Of a stretch of 64,000 nucleotides of DNA, positions 34,980 to 43,631 are shown one piece after another. Made by a program: the position numbers and the translations under genes. The stretch is taken from assembly GCA_017305925.1 (NCBI GenBank), contig JAFKJW010000185.1:27543-91542 (forward strand), in the 5' to 3' direction. The DNA is from Hyphomicrobiales bacterium. Its GTDB lineage: Bacteria; Pseudomonadota; Alphaproteobacteria; Rhizobiales; Rhizobiaceae. A model generated the notes under the pieces. It was not told the DNA's origin. It ran no database searches and was given only the letters and a program-made list of their open reading frames with translations. Positions within the stretch are counted from its first letter, which is position 1. The number at the start of each line of letters is the position of its first letter.

Positions 34980-35633
34980 ATGCTCGTACAGAAAAAGACA
35001 ATATCGGCCCAGGTCGCCGACGCCATCCGGCAGAAGATCCTGTCCGGCGACTACGAAGGCGGGCTCCAACTGCGCCAGGAGCACCTTGCCAGCGAGTTCG
35101 GCGTCAGCCGCATCCCGGTGCGCGAGGCCCTTCACCAGCTTCATTCGGAGGGCTTCGTCACCCTGGTCTCCCACAAGGGGGCGATCGTCTCCTCCATCTC
35201 GCTCGACGAGATCCTCGAACTTTACGAGTTGCGGGCACGCATCGAGAGCTGGCTGCTTGCGCTGGCCATCCCCCGCATGACGGAGGCGGATATCGCAAAC
35301 TGCCGCGAACACGCCAGGCGCCATCAGGAGCAGGGCCGGGCCGGAGAAACCTCGAACCTCCTGAACTGGAATTTCCACGCCGCGCTCTACGCCCCGTCCG
35401 GCCGCAGGACGACGATCGAGATGGTAAGCCGCATCTACCAGCAGCTCGAACGCTACACCCGCATGGTGGTGATGCTCACCGAAATCCAGGTGCAATCGGA
35501 TCGCGACCACTGGCAGCTCATCGAGCTGTGCGAGACCAAGGACACGCTGCGCGCCGTCAGCCTGCTGGAAATGCACATCATCACGGCCGGCAAGTTCCTG
35601 GTCGAGCGATTGCAGGAACTGCGCGACACTTGA
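34980..35633 (+). CDS. GntR-family (FadR/FCD) transcriptional regulator
   Basis: 217 residues. The winged helix-turn-helix reads ISAQVADAIRQKILSGDYEG and SEFGVSRIPVREALHQLHSEGFV; the C-terminal FCD domain has the metal/ligand positions ELYELRARIESW, NWNFHAALY and the late EMHIITA. FCD regulators are usually repressors released by a pathway acid. It is next to the FAD oxidoreductase, and the 19-bp elements cluster around its neighbours, so it is the best candidate to bind them. Converges on an alpha/beta hydrolase with 10 bp between stops. Confidence 0.9.
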   Translation: MLVQKKTISAQVADAIRQKILSGDYEGGLQLRQEHLASEFGVSRIPVREALHQLHSEGFVTLVSHKGAIVSSISLDEILELYELRARIESWLLALAIPRMTEADIANCREHARRHQEQGRAGETSNLLNWNFHAALYAPSGRRTTIEMVSRIYQQLERYTRMVVMLTEIQVQSDRDHWQLIELCETKDTLRAVSLLEMHIITAGKFLVERLQELRDT

Positions 35634-35643
35634 CGGCTCACCG

Positions 35644-36357
35644 CTAAAGAACGCTTCCGACCAGCCAGTCGCGCAGCAATGCGGTGGTCTCCCCCGGAAG
35701 CTCCAGCGGCGGAAGATGGCCGCAGCCGGAGAAGACGTGGTAGCGGGACCCCGCAATGCCGTCGCGGATGACCTGCGCCTCGGCCGGCGGTGTCAACAGG
35801 TCCTGCGCACCGACGGCGACCAGCGTCGGCGCACGGACCTCCTTCAGCACCGGCCGCGAGTCCGGCCGGCCGAGGATGGCCCGCTGCTGGCGCAGATAAG
35901 CCTCGCCGCCCACCCTCAGCGCCATCGCCCGCACCGCCGCGCCCACAGGGCCGTTCACCCGGTCGCGGTGGACGAGCTTCGGCAGCAGCCGCGACGTCAC
36001 GCCGGCGAAACGGCCCGCCGCCAGGCTGGCGATGCCGGCCCTGCGCTCCGCCGCGCGCTCCGGCGTGTCGGGCGTCGCCGCGGTGTCGAGCAGCGCCACG
36101 CCGGCGATCCGGTCCGACACGGCCCGCAGCAGATCGAAGGCGACATAGCCGCCCATCGACAGCGCCACGATGACAAAGCGGCCATCGCCCGCCGCAGCGG
36201 CCGCCCGGCGCGCCATGGCGGCGATGCTGTCGTCCAGCGTCAGATCGGCCACGCGGATATCGGCGATGTCGCGCAGTCCCTCGATCTGGCTCGCCCATAG
36301 GGCGGCATCACACAGCAAGCCCGGCAGGAACAGGACGGTGGGACGACGTGACCTCAT
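35644..36357 (-). CDS. alpha/beta-fold hydrolase
   Basis: 237 residues with the canonical fold. The oxyanion region is LFLPGLLCDAALW, the nucleophile Ser is in the elbow ALSMGGY, the acid is probably Asp in VGAQDLLTPP and the His is in GCGHLPPLE. Size and absence of a lid insert suggest a small esterase, lactonase or C-C hydrolase. It is 28 bp downstream of the VOC-family gene in the same direction, so the two form a unit. Confidence 0.85.
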   Translation of the reverse strand: MRSRRPTVLFLPGLLCDAALWASQIEGLRDIADIRVADLTLDDSIAAMARRAAAAAGDGRFVIVALSMGGYVAFDLLRAVSDRIAGVALLDTAATPDTPERAAERRAGIASLAAGRFAGVTSRLLPKLVHRDRVNGPVGAAVRAMALRVGGEAYLRQQRAILGRPDSRPVLKEVRAPTLVAVGAQDLLTPPAEAQVIRDGIAGSRYHVFSGCGHLPPLELPGETTALLRDWLVGSVL

Positions 36358-36385
36358 CGCCAGTCCCGGTTGCTTGCGAACAAGA

Positions 36386-36838
36386 TCATTTTCCAGGCAG
36401 GTTGGTTGCTCGCGTGAGCAGAACGACGCCTGCCTCGCCGGCGGTGTCGTAATATGTGAAGCCCGTCCGGTTTTGCCGGCGTCCGCGCATCTTCACGGGC
36501 AGACCCGCGCGCTTCGCCTCGCTTTCGGCGGCATCCGCATCGGGCACCTCGAAGCCGAGATGGAAGACGCCCTCCCCCTTGCTGTCCAGATGGATACGCT
36601 GCGGCGAGGGATCGGGGCTCGGCTGGCAGAGCTGCAACTGGATGTTCGGCAGATTGCATATCCGGTATCGCATCTCCAGGAAGCCCCTGGTGTCCGGCAC
36701 CTCGAGTTCCTCGTACTCGACGAGCGGCGGATAGGTTTCCCATGGCCCTATGCCGATGGATTCGTAATAGGCCTGCGCCTTGTCGATGTCGTGAACGACG
36801 ATGCAGATGTGATGGAGCTTCTGGAAAACCGAGTTCAC
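36386..36838 (-). CDS. VOC-family protein (glyoxalase/epimerase-like)
   Basis: 150 residues of the vicinal-oxygen-chelate fold, with one metal-binding repeat starting LHHICIVVHDIDKAQAYYE and a second repeat at GVFHLGFEVPDADAAESEA. His8/His9 and Glu in the second repeat (FEVPD) suggest a metal site. The general layout is like methylmalonyl-CoA epimerase or small-molecule dioxygenases; the reaction is not certain. Upstream, the 267 bp to the LysR gene hold no convincing coding sequence. Confidence 0.82.
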   Translation of the reverse strand: MNSVFQKLHHICIVVHDIDKAQAYYESIGIGPWETYPPLVEYEELEVPDTRGFLEMRYRICNLPNIQLQLCQPSPDPSPQRIHLDSKGEGVFHLGFEVPDADAAESEAKRAGLPVKMRGRRQNRTGFTYYDTAGEAGVVLLTRATNLPGK

Positions 36839-37105
36839 GTCTCACCCCACCAGCGGCGTCGTGACAGAGGCGAAGACGCGGCGCCCGCCATGGTCGGCGC
36901 CCGCATATTCGTGGCCGCACCGGCATCCAGCACGCGGGACATGCTGCCGAAGCCGACGGCCTCGAGCGTCTGCTCCCGCTTCGCGGCAATGATCCCACCG
37001 TTCAAGGCCCGCCCCCGATGCATCAAAGACGGCTTTTAGTAGCCTTATCGAAATGCTCCAACATCGACCCTTTTTGACGATCAGATATAACGGTATTGTA
37101 TAGGT

Positions 37106-38044
37106 ATGGATGTCCCCCAACTGCGCACGCTGATCCACGTCGCCGAACTCGGCAGCCTTTCCAAGGCGGCGGACCGGCTGCACATCGCCCAGCCCGCGCT
37201 CAGCCGGCAGATCCGGCTTCTGGAGCAGGAACTCGGCGTGCGCCTTTTCAACCGGCACGGGCGCGGCATGGTCGCGACGGAGGAGGGACAGGACGTGCTG
37301 CGCCACGCCCTGCGCATCATGGCGGAGCTGGAGGAAATCCGCGCCGTGGTCTCGGACGAGAACGCACCGCTGCGCGGCCATGTCTCGATCGGCATGCCGC
37401 CGACCGCTTCCGACATTCTCGCCGAGCCGCTGGTGTCCGCTTTCCGCGACACGCATCCGGACGCCACGCTGCGCATCGTCAGCGCCTATACGGGCTACCT
37501 GCTGGACTGGATGCAGCGCGGCGAACTGGACGCGGCCATCCTCTACGATCCGAAGTCCGCTCGCACCTTGCGGGTCCAGCCGCTGCTGGAGGAAACGCTT
37601 TTCCTGATCGGACCGCCGGAATCGGGGCTGTCGCTCGAACGGCCCGTCGAGTTCGCCGCATTGCAAAACCTGCAATTGCTGCTGCCCAGCCGAAGCCACG
37701 GCCTGCGGATACTGGTCGATCGCTATGCGGAGGAAGCGGGCGTTCCTCTCCGTATCAAGGTCGAGGCCGACAGCTACTCCACGCTGAAGTCGCTGGTGCG
37801 GAACGGACATGGGGTCACGGTCCTGCCGCTGGCCCCGATTCACGAAGAACTTGAAAGCGGCCGGCTCGAGGCGGCTCCCCTGGTCAATCCGGTCCCGGTG
37901 CGGCGTCTGATGATGTCCTATCCTTCCGACCGCCCCACGCCACGGCTCGCACGCTTCGCCGGCCAGGCCATCGCCTCGACCATCGGCACGCTCGTCGAAA
38001 GGGGAATCTGGTCCGGGCGCGTGCTCCCGGCCGGATCGGCCTGA
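37106..38044 (+). CDS. LysR-family transcriptional regulator
   Basis: 312 residues. The N-terminal helix-turn-helix is QLRTLIHVAELGSLSKAADRLHIAQPALSRQ in two overlapping helices (residues 5-35), followed by the linker helix and a periplasmic-binding-like effector domain (VSIGMPPTASDILAEPLV; DAAILYDP). The length matches Nac/CynR-type regulators. Divergent to the VOC-hydrolase pair and followed by the acyl-CoA dehydrogenase-CoA-transferase genes, either of which it may control. No clear T-N11-A box was found in the adjoining gap. Confidence 0.92.
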   Translation: MDVPQLRTLIHVAELGSLSKAADRLHIAQPALSRQIRLLEQELGVRLFNRHGRGMVATEEGQDVLRHALRIMAELEEIRAVVSDENAPLRGHVSIGMPPTASDILAEPLVSAFRDTHPDATLRIVSAYTGYLLDWMQRGELDAAILYDPKSARTLRVQPLLEETLFLIGPPESGLSLERPVEFAALQNLQLLLPSRSHGLRILVDRYAEEAGVPLRIKVEADSYSTLKSLVRNGHGVTVLPLAPIHEELESGRLEAAPLVNPVPVRRLMMSYPSDRPTPRLARFAGQAIASTIGTLVERGIWSGRVLPAGSA

Positions 38045-38153
38045 GCCCACGGTCCATAAAATTGCGGCATAGCTGGTCTTACGAGTCTGTCATTGTCGAT
38101 ATGGCACCTCCGGGGTAGCAAGGGGCTCCCCTCGAGCATGAAAGCCTGTCGAG

Positions 38154-39314
38154 ATGAACCAGACGATCGACGCCTATTCCGACATTCGCGACGCGGTCGC
38201 CAAGCTGTGCGCGCGCTTTCCGGGTGAATATTGGCGCGGGCTCGACCGGGAGATGCGCTATCCGAAGGAATTCGTCGAGGCGCTGACCGGGTCCGGCTGG
38301 CTGTCGATCCTGATTCCGGAAGAGTATGGCGGCGCGGGCCTGCCCTTGTCCGCCGCCGCCGCCGTGCTGGAGGAAATTCAGCGCGCGGGCTGCAACGGCG
38401 GCGCCTGCCATGCGCAGATGTATACGATGGGCACGCTGCTGCGCCATGGCTCGGAAGCGCAGAAGCAACGCTACCTGCCGAAGATCGCGGCGGGAGAACT
38501 GCGGCTGCAAGCCTTCGGCGTCACCGAACCGACCAGCGGCACGGATACTGGCGCGCTGAAGACCGCCGCGCGGCGCGACGGCGACCATTTCGTGGTCAAA
38601 GGCCAGAAAATCTGGACCAGCCGCGCCGAGCATTCCGACCTGATGCTGCTTCTCGCCCGCACCACGCCGCTTGCGGAGGGCATGAAGAAGACGGACGGCC
38701 TCTCGGTTCTCATCGTCGAGATGCGCGAGGCGCTCGGCCACGGGCTTTCCATCCGGCCCATCCGCACCATGATGAACCATGCCACCACCGAGGTGTTCTT
38801 CGACGATCTGCGGGTGCCGGCGGAAAACCTGATCGGCGAGGAGGGCAAGGGGTTTCGCTACATTCTGTCCGGCATGAACGCCGAGCGCATCCTGATCGCG
38901 GCGGAATGCGTCGGCGACGCCAAATGGTTCATCGACAAGGCGACCGGCTATGCGAAGGAACGGCACGTGTTCGGCCGCGCCATCGGCCAGAACCAGGGCA
39001 TTCAGTTCCCCATCGCCCGCGCCTACGCCAATATGCGGGCCGCCGAACTGATGGTGCGCGAGGCGCTTTCCCTCTATGAAGCCGGCAAGAACCCCGGCGC
39101 GGAAGCCAATATGGCGAAGATGCTGGCGGCCGATGCCTCCAACGAGGCGGCGAATGTGTGCATCCAGACGCATGGCGGCTTCGGCTTCGCCGAGGAATAC
39201 GACGTCGAGCGCAAGTTCCGCGAGACCCGCCTCTATCAGGTGGCGCCGATCTCGACCAACCTGATCCTGTCCTATCTCGCCGAGCATGTGCTCGGCATGC
39301 CGCGTTCCTACTGA
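38154..39314 (+). CDS. acyl-CoA dehydrogenase
   Basis: FAD enzyme, 386 residues, oxidising an acyl-CoA to the 2-enoyl-CoA with electrons to ETF. Seen: PEEYGGAGLP, the FAD contact FGVTEPTSGTDTGAL, VKGQKIWTS, and QTHGGFGFAEEYDVERKFR. The usual C-terminal catalytic Glu (YEG) is replaced by YQVAP, while Glu244 in GMNAERIL lies where isovaleryl-CoA dehydrogenase has its catalytic Glu, so a short branched or aromatic acyl-CoA is plausible. A CoA-transferase gene follows and could activate the acid. Confidence 0.9.
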   Translation: MNQTIDAYSDIRDAVAKLCARFPGEYWRGLDREMRYPKEFVEALTGSGWLSILIPEEYGGAGLPLSAAAAVLEEIQRAGCNGGACHAQMYTMGTLLRHGSEAQKQRYLPKIAAGELRLQAFGVTEPTSGTDTGALKTAARRDGDHFVVKGQKIWTSRAEHSDLMLLLARTTPLAEGMKKTDGLSVLIVEMREALGHGLSIRPIRTMMNHATTEVFFDDLRVPAENLIGEEGKGFRYILSGMNAERILIAAECVGDAKWFIDKATGYAKERHVFGRAIGQNQGIQFPIARAYANMRAAELMVREALSLYEAGKNPGAEANMAKMLAADASNEAANVCIQTHGGFGFAEEYDVERKFRETRLYQVAPISTNLILSYLAEHVLGMPRSY

Positions 39315-39325
39315 GGGAGCCGGGC

Positions 39326-39475
39326 TTGAACACCCTCATCGTCCATGCTCATCCCGAACCCAAATCCTTCAATGGCGCGAAGAAGGATTTGGCCGTCGAA
39401 GCGTTTGCGGCGGCGGGGCACGAGCGGCTGAAGCCGGGCGTCCTGGCCCGTTCGGGAGTGCAGCGCAATGTCTGA
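39326..39475 (+). pseudogene. truncated NAD(P)H:quinone reductase-like (flavodoxin fold) remnant
   Basis: 49 codons from a TTG. Residues 1-32 (NTLIVHAHPEPKSFNGAKKD and on to FAAAGHE) are the unmistakable start of the MdaB/KefF-type NAD(P)H dehydrogenase (quinone) family, whose members run about 190-270 residues. After GHE the sequence no longer resembles the family and stops. The last 8 bp overlap the CoA-transferase start. It looks like an internal deletion between the quinone reductase and the CoA-transferase. Confidence 0.7.
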
Positions 39476-40601
39476 TCCCGCCCGGCCGCTGGAAGGCCTG
39501 CTGGTCGTCTCGATCGAGCAGGCGGTCGCCGCCCCGCTCTGCACGGTGCGGCTCGCGGACGCCGGCGCGCGCGTCATCAAGGTCGAGCGTCCGGAAGGCG
39601 AGACGGCGCGCCACTACGATTCCACCGTCGAAGGCATGTCGGCCTATTTCGTCTGGCTCAACCGCGGCAAGGAGAGCGCCGCGCTCGATCTGAAGTCGGA
39701 AGCGGACCTGGCGCTTCTTCACCGCATGGTCGCAAGGGCGGACGTTCTGGTGCAGAACCTTGCCCCCGGCGCCATCGACCGGCTCGGGCTCTCCGCCGAC
39801 ATCATTGCCGCAAAATTCCCGCGGCTGATCGCCGTCGGCATCGTCGGCTATGGCCAGGACACCGGCTACGCCGCCATGCGGGCCTACGACCTGCTGGTGC
39901 AGGCCGAAAGCGGCATCTGCGCCGTCACCGGCACGCCCGAGACGCCGAGCAAGGTCGGTGTGTCCATAGCCGACATCGGCACCGGCATGAATGCGCACGC
40001 GGCAATCCTCGAGGCGCTGCTGATGCGGGAGAAGACGGGGCGCGGGCGCGTCATCGAGATCTCCATGTTCGACAGCATGGCCGACTGGATGGCGGTGCCG
40101 CTTCTCCACTACGAGCGTGCCGGCCGGGAGACCGGCCGCCATGGGCTGGCGCACGCCTCCATATATCCCTATCGGCCCTATGTCTGCCGGGACGGCGTCG
40201 CGGTGGTGGTCGCCATCCAGCAGGCCAGCGAATGGAAGCGCTTCTGCACGGTCGTCCTGGAAAGAGCCGACATGATCGAAGACAGGCGCTTCTCCACGAA
40301 CGCCGCCCGGTCAGCCAACCGCGAAGCGCTCGACACCGAGATCGAACCGATCTTCGCCTCGATCGACAGCGGCGAGGCGATCCGCCGGCTTGATGCCGCG
40401 CAGAACGCCTGGGGCAAAGCGAATGCGGTGCGCGATCTGCCCGGCCACAAGGCGCTGCGGCGGATCGAGGTCGCTCTGCCGGACGGCAAGACCGTGACAC
40501 TGCCGAAGCCTTCGATCCTGTCGACGGCATTCGAGGTGCCGCGGAAAATCCCGGCTCTCGGGGCCGATACGGAACGGATACGTGCCGAGTTCTCGGCCTG
40601 A
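39468..40601 (+). CDS. CaiB/BaiF (class III) CoA-transferase
   Basis: 377 residues of the formyl-CoA/L-carnitine CoA-transferase family, moving CoA between carboxylic acids through an aspartyl anhydride. Seen: GLLVVSIEQAVAAPLCTVRLADAGARVIKVE with the family's start, NRGKESAALDLKS, and the catalytic Asp141 in RAYDLLVQAESG. The end is about 30 residues shorter than oxalate-type enzymes. It lies downstream of the acyl-CoA dehydrogenase and may load its substrate onto CoA. The true donor is unknown (succinyl-, acetyl- or other CoA). Confidence 0.9.
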   Translation: MSDPARPLEGLLVVSIEQAVAAPLCTVRLADAGARVIKVERPEGETARHYDSTVEGMSAYFVWLNRGKESAALDLKSEADLALLHRMVARADVLVQNLAPGAIDRLGLSADIIAAKFPRLIAVGIVGYGQDTGYAAMRAYDLLVQAESGICAVTGTPETPSKVGVSIADIGTGMNAHAAILEALLMREKTGRGRVIEISMFDSMADWMAVPLLHYERAGRETGRHGLAHASIYPYRPYVCRDGVAVVVAIQQASEWKRFCTVVLERADMIEDRRFSTNAARSANREALDTEIEPIFASIDSGEAIRRLDAAQNAWGKANAVRDLPGHKALRRIEVALPDGKTVTLPKPSILSTAFEVPRKIPALGADTERIRAEFSA

Positions 40602-40644
40602 ACGACCATCGGATGCATCGCGACCGAGGCTGATTCCTGATAAT

Positions 40645-42312
40645 CTACCGCCTGTTGTCTGCGGTGGCGCGATCCCGACATTCCGCCCCGGTGCGATAGT
40701 AGGGAGCGCTCGATTCCGGCAGGGGCGCCTTGCCGAGAATGTGGTCGGAGATCTTTTCGGCCATCATCATGATCGCCGCGCTGATGTTCGCGGTGACGAT
40801 CCGCGGCATGATCGAGCCGTCGATCACCCGCATGCGCCGGACGGCCTTCACCCGCCCTTCCCCGTCGACCACCGCCCCGTCGTCCATGCCCATGCGGCAA
40901 GTGCCCGAGGGATGGTAGGACGTGCTAAGATTGGCGCGCACGAACCGTTCGAGATCGGCGTCGGTCCGGGCTTCGGCGCCGGGCGCAAGTTCCCTGCCGC
41001 GAAACCTGTCCCATGCCGGCTGGCGGATCATGTCGCGCGCCATTTTCACGCCGTCCACGAGGTCGCGAAGATCCTGCTCCGATTCCAGATGGTTGAAGAC
41101 GATCGAGGGGGCGACCGACGGGTCCGCCGAGCGCAACGTGACGGCTCCCCGGCTCTCCGGCCGTGACAGGTCCATCCAGAACTGGAAGCCGGGGATGGCA
41201 ACCAGCTTCCCGTTCCTGAGCTGGCGCGTGAGCGGCAGAAACTCGAACTGCATGTTGGGGAACGCGACATCGGCGCGTGTGCGCAGGAACGCGCCGGCCT
41301 CGAAGAAATTGCTGGCACCCAGCCCCCGCCGGCGCAGAGCCCAGTCGGCCGCCAGCTTCACCTGCCCGAAAGTGTTCAGCTCGGAAACCAGCGAATCCTC
41401 GTAGGCCGTCGCGTATTGGAGGTTCACGCCGGGATGGTTTTCCAGATTGCGGCCAACCTCCGGCGCATGAGCCTTCAATTCGATACCATGGGTGCGCAGA
41501 TCGTCCGCGTCGCCGATCCCGGACAGCATCAGAAGTTGCGGGCTGTTGAACGCCCCCGCGCAAAGAATGACCTCGCGCTCGCAGGTTACAGCCCGCCGCT
41601 CGCCCCTGTGCGAAACCTCGATGCCGACTGCAGCGCCGTTTTCGATGACGACCTTGTGGACCAGCGCGTGGGTGAGAACCTCCAGGTTCGGCCGGCGCAA
41701 GGCGGGACGCAGGTAGCCGCGTGCCGAGCTCCAGCGCAGGCCGTCATGGACAAAGGCCTGTGCGATGTGCAGGCCCTCCTGCCTGTAGCCATTGTGGTCG
41801 GGCGCGACCTCGTGGCCGGCCTGCTCGCCGCCGCGCAGGAACGTGTCATAGAGCTTGTGGGCGGCCCGGCAGCGGCTGATGAACATCGGCCCCTCGCCGC
41901 CGCGCCATTCGTCCGCGCCTTCGGCGAATGTTTCCATTTTTCGGAAATAGGGCAGGCATTGCGCATAGCTCCACCCGGTCAGGCCTTGTTCGGCCCAACC
42001 GTCGAAATCCATCGGATTGCCGCGGTTGAAGATCATCGCATTGATGGAGGACGTGCCGCCGATGACCCGGCCCCGCTTCTCGTCTATCGTGCGGCCGGCG
42101 AGATGAGGCTCGGGACCGGACTCATACCCCCAGCCGAGCTTCCTGCTCTGATAGGTGAAGGGCAGAGCCGCCGGCATGGCGATGACCGGGCTGCGGTCGG
42201 ATCCTCCGGCCTCCACCAGCAGCACCCGTATCGACGGATCCTCGCTGAGCCGCGTCGCGACGATGCACCCCGCCGAGCCGGCTCCGACGACGATATAGTC
42301 AAAACTTGTCAT
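40645..42312 (-). CDS. GMC-family FAD oxidoreductase (alcohol/choline dehydrogenase-like)
   Basis: 555 residues. FAD motif YIVVGAGSAGCIVATRLSED, GMC signature 1 GRVIGGTSSINAM, signature 2 GAFNSPQLLMLSGIG, and the catalytic His in SYHPSGTCRMG with a partner Asn in TANISAAIMMM. These enzymes oxidise primary alcohols (choline, polyethylene glycol, alkanols). The ATG at 42312 is set by the family start. Convergent with the CoA-transferase (43 bp between stops) and divergent from the tautomerase, with two copies of a bipartite repeat in the gap. Confidence 0.9.
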   Translation of the reverse strand: MTSFDYIVVGAGSAGCIVATRLSEDPSIRVLLVEAGGSDRSPVIAMPAALPFTYQSRKLGWGYESGPEPHLAGRTIDEKRGRVIGGTSSINAMIFNRGNPMDFDGWAEQGLTGWSYAQCLPYFRKMETFAEGADEWRGGEGPMFISRCRAAHKLYDTFLRGGEQAGHEVAPDHNGYRQEGLHIAQAFVHDGLRWSSARGYLRPALRRPNLEVLTHALVHKVVIENGAAVGIEVSHRGERRAVTCEREVILCAGAFNSPQLLMLSGIGDADDLRTHGIELKAHAPEVGRNLENHPGVNLQYATAYEDSLVSELNTFGQVKLAADWALRRRGLGASNFFEAGAFLRTRADVAFPNMQFEFLPLTRQLRNGKLVAIPGFQFWMDLSRPESRGAVTLRSADPSVAPSIVFNHLESEQDLRDLVDGVKMARDMIRQPAWDRFRGRELAPGAEARTDADLERFVRANLSTSYHPSGTCRMGMDDGAVVDGEGRVKAVRRMRVIDGSIMPRIVTANISAAIMMMAEKISDHILGKAPLPESSAPYYRTGAECRDRATADNRR

Positions 42313-42357
42313 TGCAGGCCCCAGAGCGGCGCCATTCGAAACCCGCCACATTATTTT

Positions 42358-42383
42358 GGATATTATTTTAATTTATCGTATAA
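42358..42383 (+). promoter_or_regulatory. bipartite operator-like repeat, copy 1
   Basis: GGATATTAT-N8-ATCGTATAA, 46 bp before the GMC oxidoreductase start. The two 9-base arms recur exactly, with the same 8-base spacing, at 42450-42475. The region is far more AT-rich than the flanking genes. Confidence 0.55.
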
Positions 42384-42449
42384 ACTTATGTCAAACCGGA
42401 ACTTTTGACGGGTCGTCAACCGACATTGCGCCGGCTGGAGGCGCATATC

Positions 42450-42475
42450 GGATATTATCTCTTTATATCGTATAA
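42450..42475 (+). promoter_or_regulatory. bipartite operator-like repeat, copy 2
   Basis: Second exact copy of GGATATTAT-N8-ATCGTATAA in the same orientation, 75 bp before the tautomerase start. It agrees with the dyad at 42853 (ATCTCT spacer, ATATYGYATAA right arm) at 18 of 26 positions, so these sites probably bind the same or a related GntR protein. Confidence 0.55.
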
Positions 42476-42550
42476 TATATGGCAGGCTGTATCCGGTGCC
42501 ACCCGCCTGACATGGGAGCCAGCCGGAGGACTGGATGAAAGGAATGAAGG

Positions 42551-42748
42551 ATGCCCTGGATTCGAATCGATCTCTCCGAGGGCCGCAGCACCGAGCAGAA
42601 GCAGAAGACCGCCAAGGCGATCACCGACGCGATGGTGGAACACTGCAACTGCACGGCTGAATCGGTAAGCATCGTCTTCAACGACGCCAGCTCCGACAAC
42701 TGGGCTTTTGGGGGTAGTCTCCTTTCGCAGAAGCCGAGAATCGGATAG
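42551..42748 (+). CDS. 4-oxalocrotonate tautomerase-family protein
   Basis: 65 residues, the usual size of a 4-OT/MIF-type subunit. The mature protein starts with Pro (MPWIRI), the general base of the family, and Arg11 in EGRSTEQKQ is in place; the second arginine (position 39) is Ser. The hydrophobic end FGGSLLSQ is normal. It isomerises a dienol or keto-enol compound, possibly in the same pathway as the GMC enzyme. A ribosome-binding sequence AAGG precedes it. Confidence 0.85.
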   Translation: MPWIRIDLSEGRSTEQKQKTAKAITDAMVEHCNCTAESVSIVFNDASSDNWAFGGSLLSQKPRIG

Positions 42749-42852
42749 CGGCCCGAGCGAGGGACTGCTGCGCCTGAATGCGCGCGACCTTCCGGGATAT
42801 CATGCGTCGGATCCGGCCTTCGGTTTGTCGCCCCTATGGGATTGACAATCGT

Positions 42853-42874
42853 ATGCAATCTCTAAATATTGCAT
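42853..42874. promoter_or_regulatory. GntR autoregulatory dyad (ATGCAAT-N8-ATTGCAT)
   Basis: Perfect 7-bp inverted repeat with an 8-base spacer, 36-57 bp before the GntR start at 42911. A one-mismatch copy with the same spacing lies at 47062-47083 before the FAD oxidoreductase operon. The position suits autorepression. Confidence 0.65.
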
Positions 42875-42910
42875 AATTATTTATCCGCTGTTGCGGCCAC
42901 AGGGGCATTC

Positions 42911-43576
42911 ATGGCGCCCAAGCAAGCACCGGTTCGCAAACCCGCGCCCGAACTCGTCAGGGACGGTTTGCGCGCTTCCATCCTCGCCGGCGAGTTCGAG
43001 GCGGGCTACCAGTTGCGACAGGACGAGGTGGCCGAGCAATTCGGCACCAGCCGCATCCCGGTGCGCGAGGCATTGCGTCAACTGGAAAGCGAGGGGCTCA
43101 TCGTCTTTCACCCCAACAAGGGCGCAGTGGTCAAAGGCCTGTCGCTGGAGGATGTCCTCGAAATGCTGGACATCCGCATCGCGCTCGAAACCAGGGCGCT
43201 GAAGCTGGCCATCCCCAACATGGCGGTGGAGGATCTGGACGCCGCACAGGAAATCCTCGACCGCTACGATGCGGCGTCGGAGCCGGATGCCTGGGGAGAA
43301 ATGAACTGGAATTTCCACTGGACGCTCTATGCGCCCTGCAACAAGTCGAAGCTTCTCTCCATGATCGAGGCCAATTACGGCCACGTCAGTCGTTTCACGC
43401 GACGGCAGGTCTCCCGCGCGGCCGGTAAATCAAGGCCGCAAAAGGAGCATCACGAATTGCTGGACCTGTGCAGGCAGGGCAAGATCGAAAAGGCGGTAGA
43501 TCTGCTGGAAAGGCACATCGAGCAGACCCAGAAGTCCCTGCAGGCGACCAGCCGGCTGACGGACCCCGCCCGTTAA
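42911..43576 (+). CDS. GntR-family (FadR/FCD) transcriptional regulator
   Basis: 221 residues. DNA-binding part is VRDGLRASILAGEFEAGYQLRQ with EQFGTSRIPVREALRQLESEGLI; the FCD domain shows EMLDIRIALETRAL, MNWNFHWTLY and LLERHIEQTQ. It is about 40% similar by eye to the regulator at 34980. The ATG at 42911 is used; the frame opens with a TTG at 42869 inside the operator. Converges on the FAD oxidoreductase operon (43632-46997), which has the same dyad at its promoter, so this is probably the regulator of that operon. Confidence 0.92.
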   Translation: MAPKQAPVRKPAPELVRDGLRASILAGEFEAGYQLRQDEVAEQFGTSRIPVREALRQLESEGLIVFHPNKGAVVKGLSLEDVLEMLDIRIALETRALKLAIPNMAVEDLDAAQEILDRYDAASEPDAWGEMNWNFHWTLYAPCNKSKLLSMIEANYGHVSRFTRRQVSRAAGKSRPQKEHHELLDLCRQGKIEKAVDLLERHIEQTQKSLQATSRLTDPAR

Positions 43577-43631
43577 GCGAAGGGCGCCGGAAGCAGCAAG
43601 TTACGATTTACGGGCCCTGCAACCGTCCTTC

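Noticed and set aside
36835-37026. 63-codon open frame on the minus strand between the VOC gene and the LysR gene
   Set aside because: No ribosome-binding site, no recognisable family and low-complexity ends; could be a remnant but cannot be supported.
36839-37105. Possible LysR binding box in the VOC-LysR gap
   Set aside because: TCGA repeats are present, but no clear T-N11-A dyad at a useful position.
42405-42748. Longer start for the tautomerase gene upstream of 42551
   Set aside because: The family needs Pro directly after the initiator Met, which only the ATG at 42551 gives; the upstream region holds the operator-like repeat.
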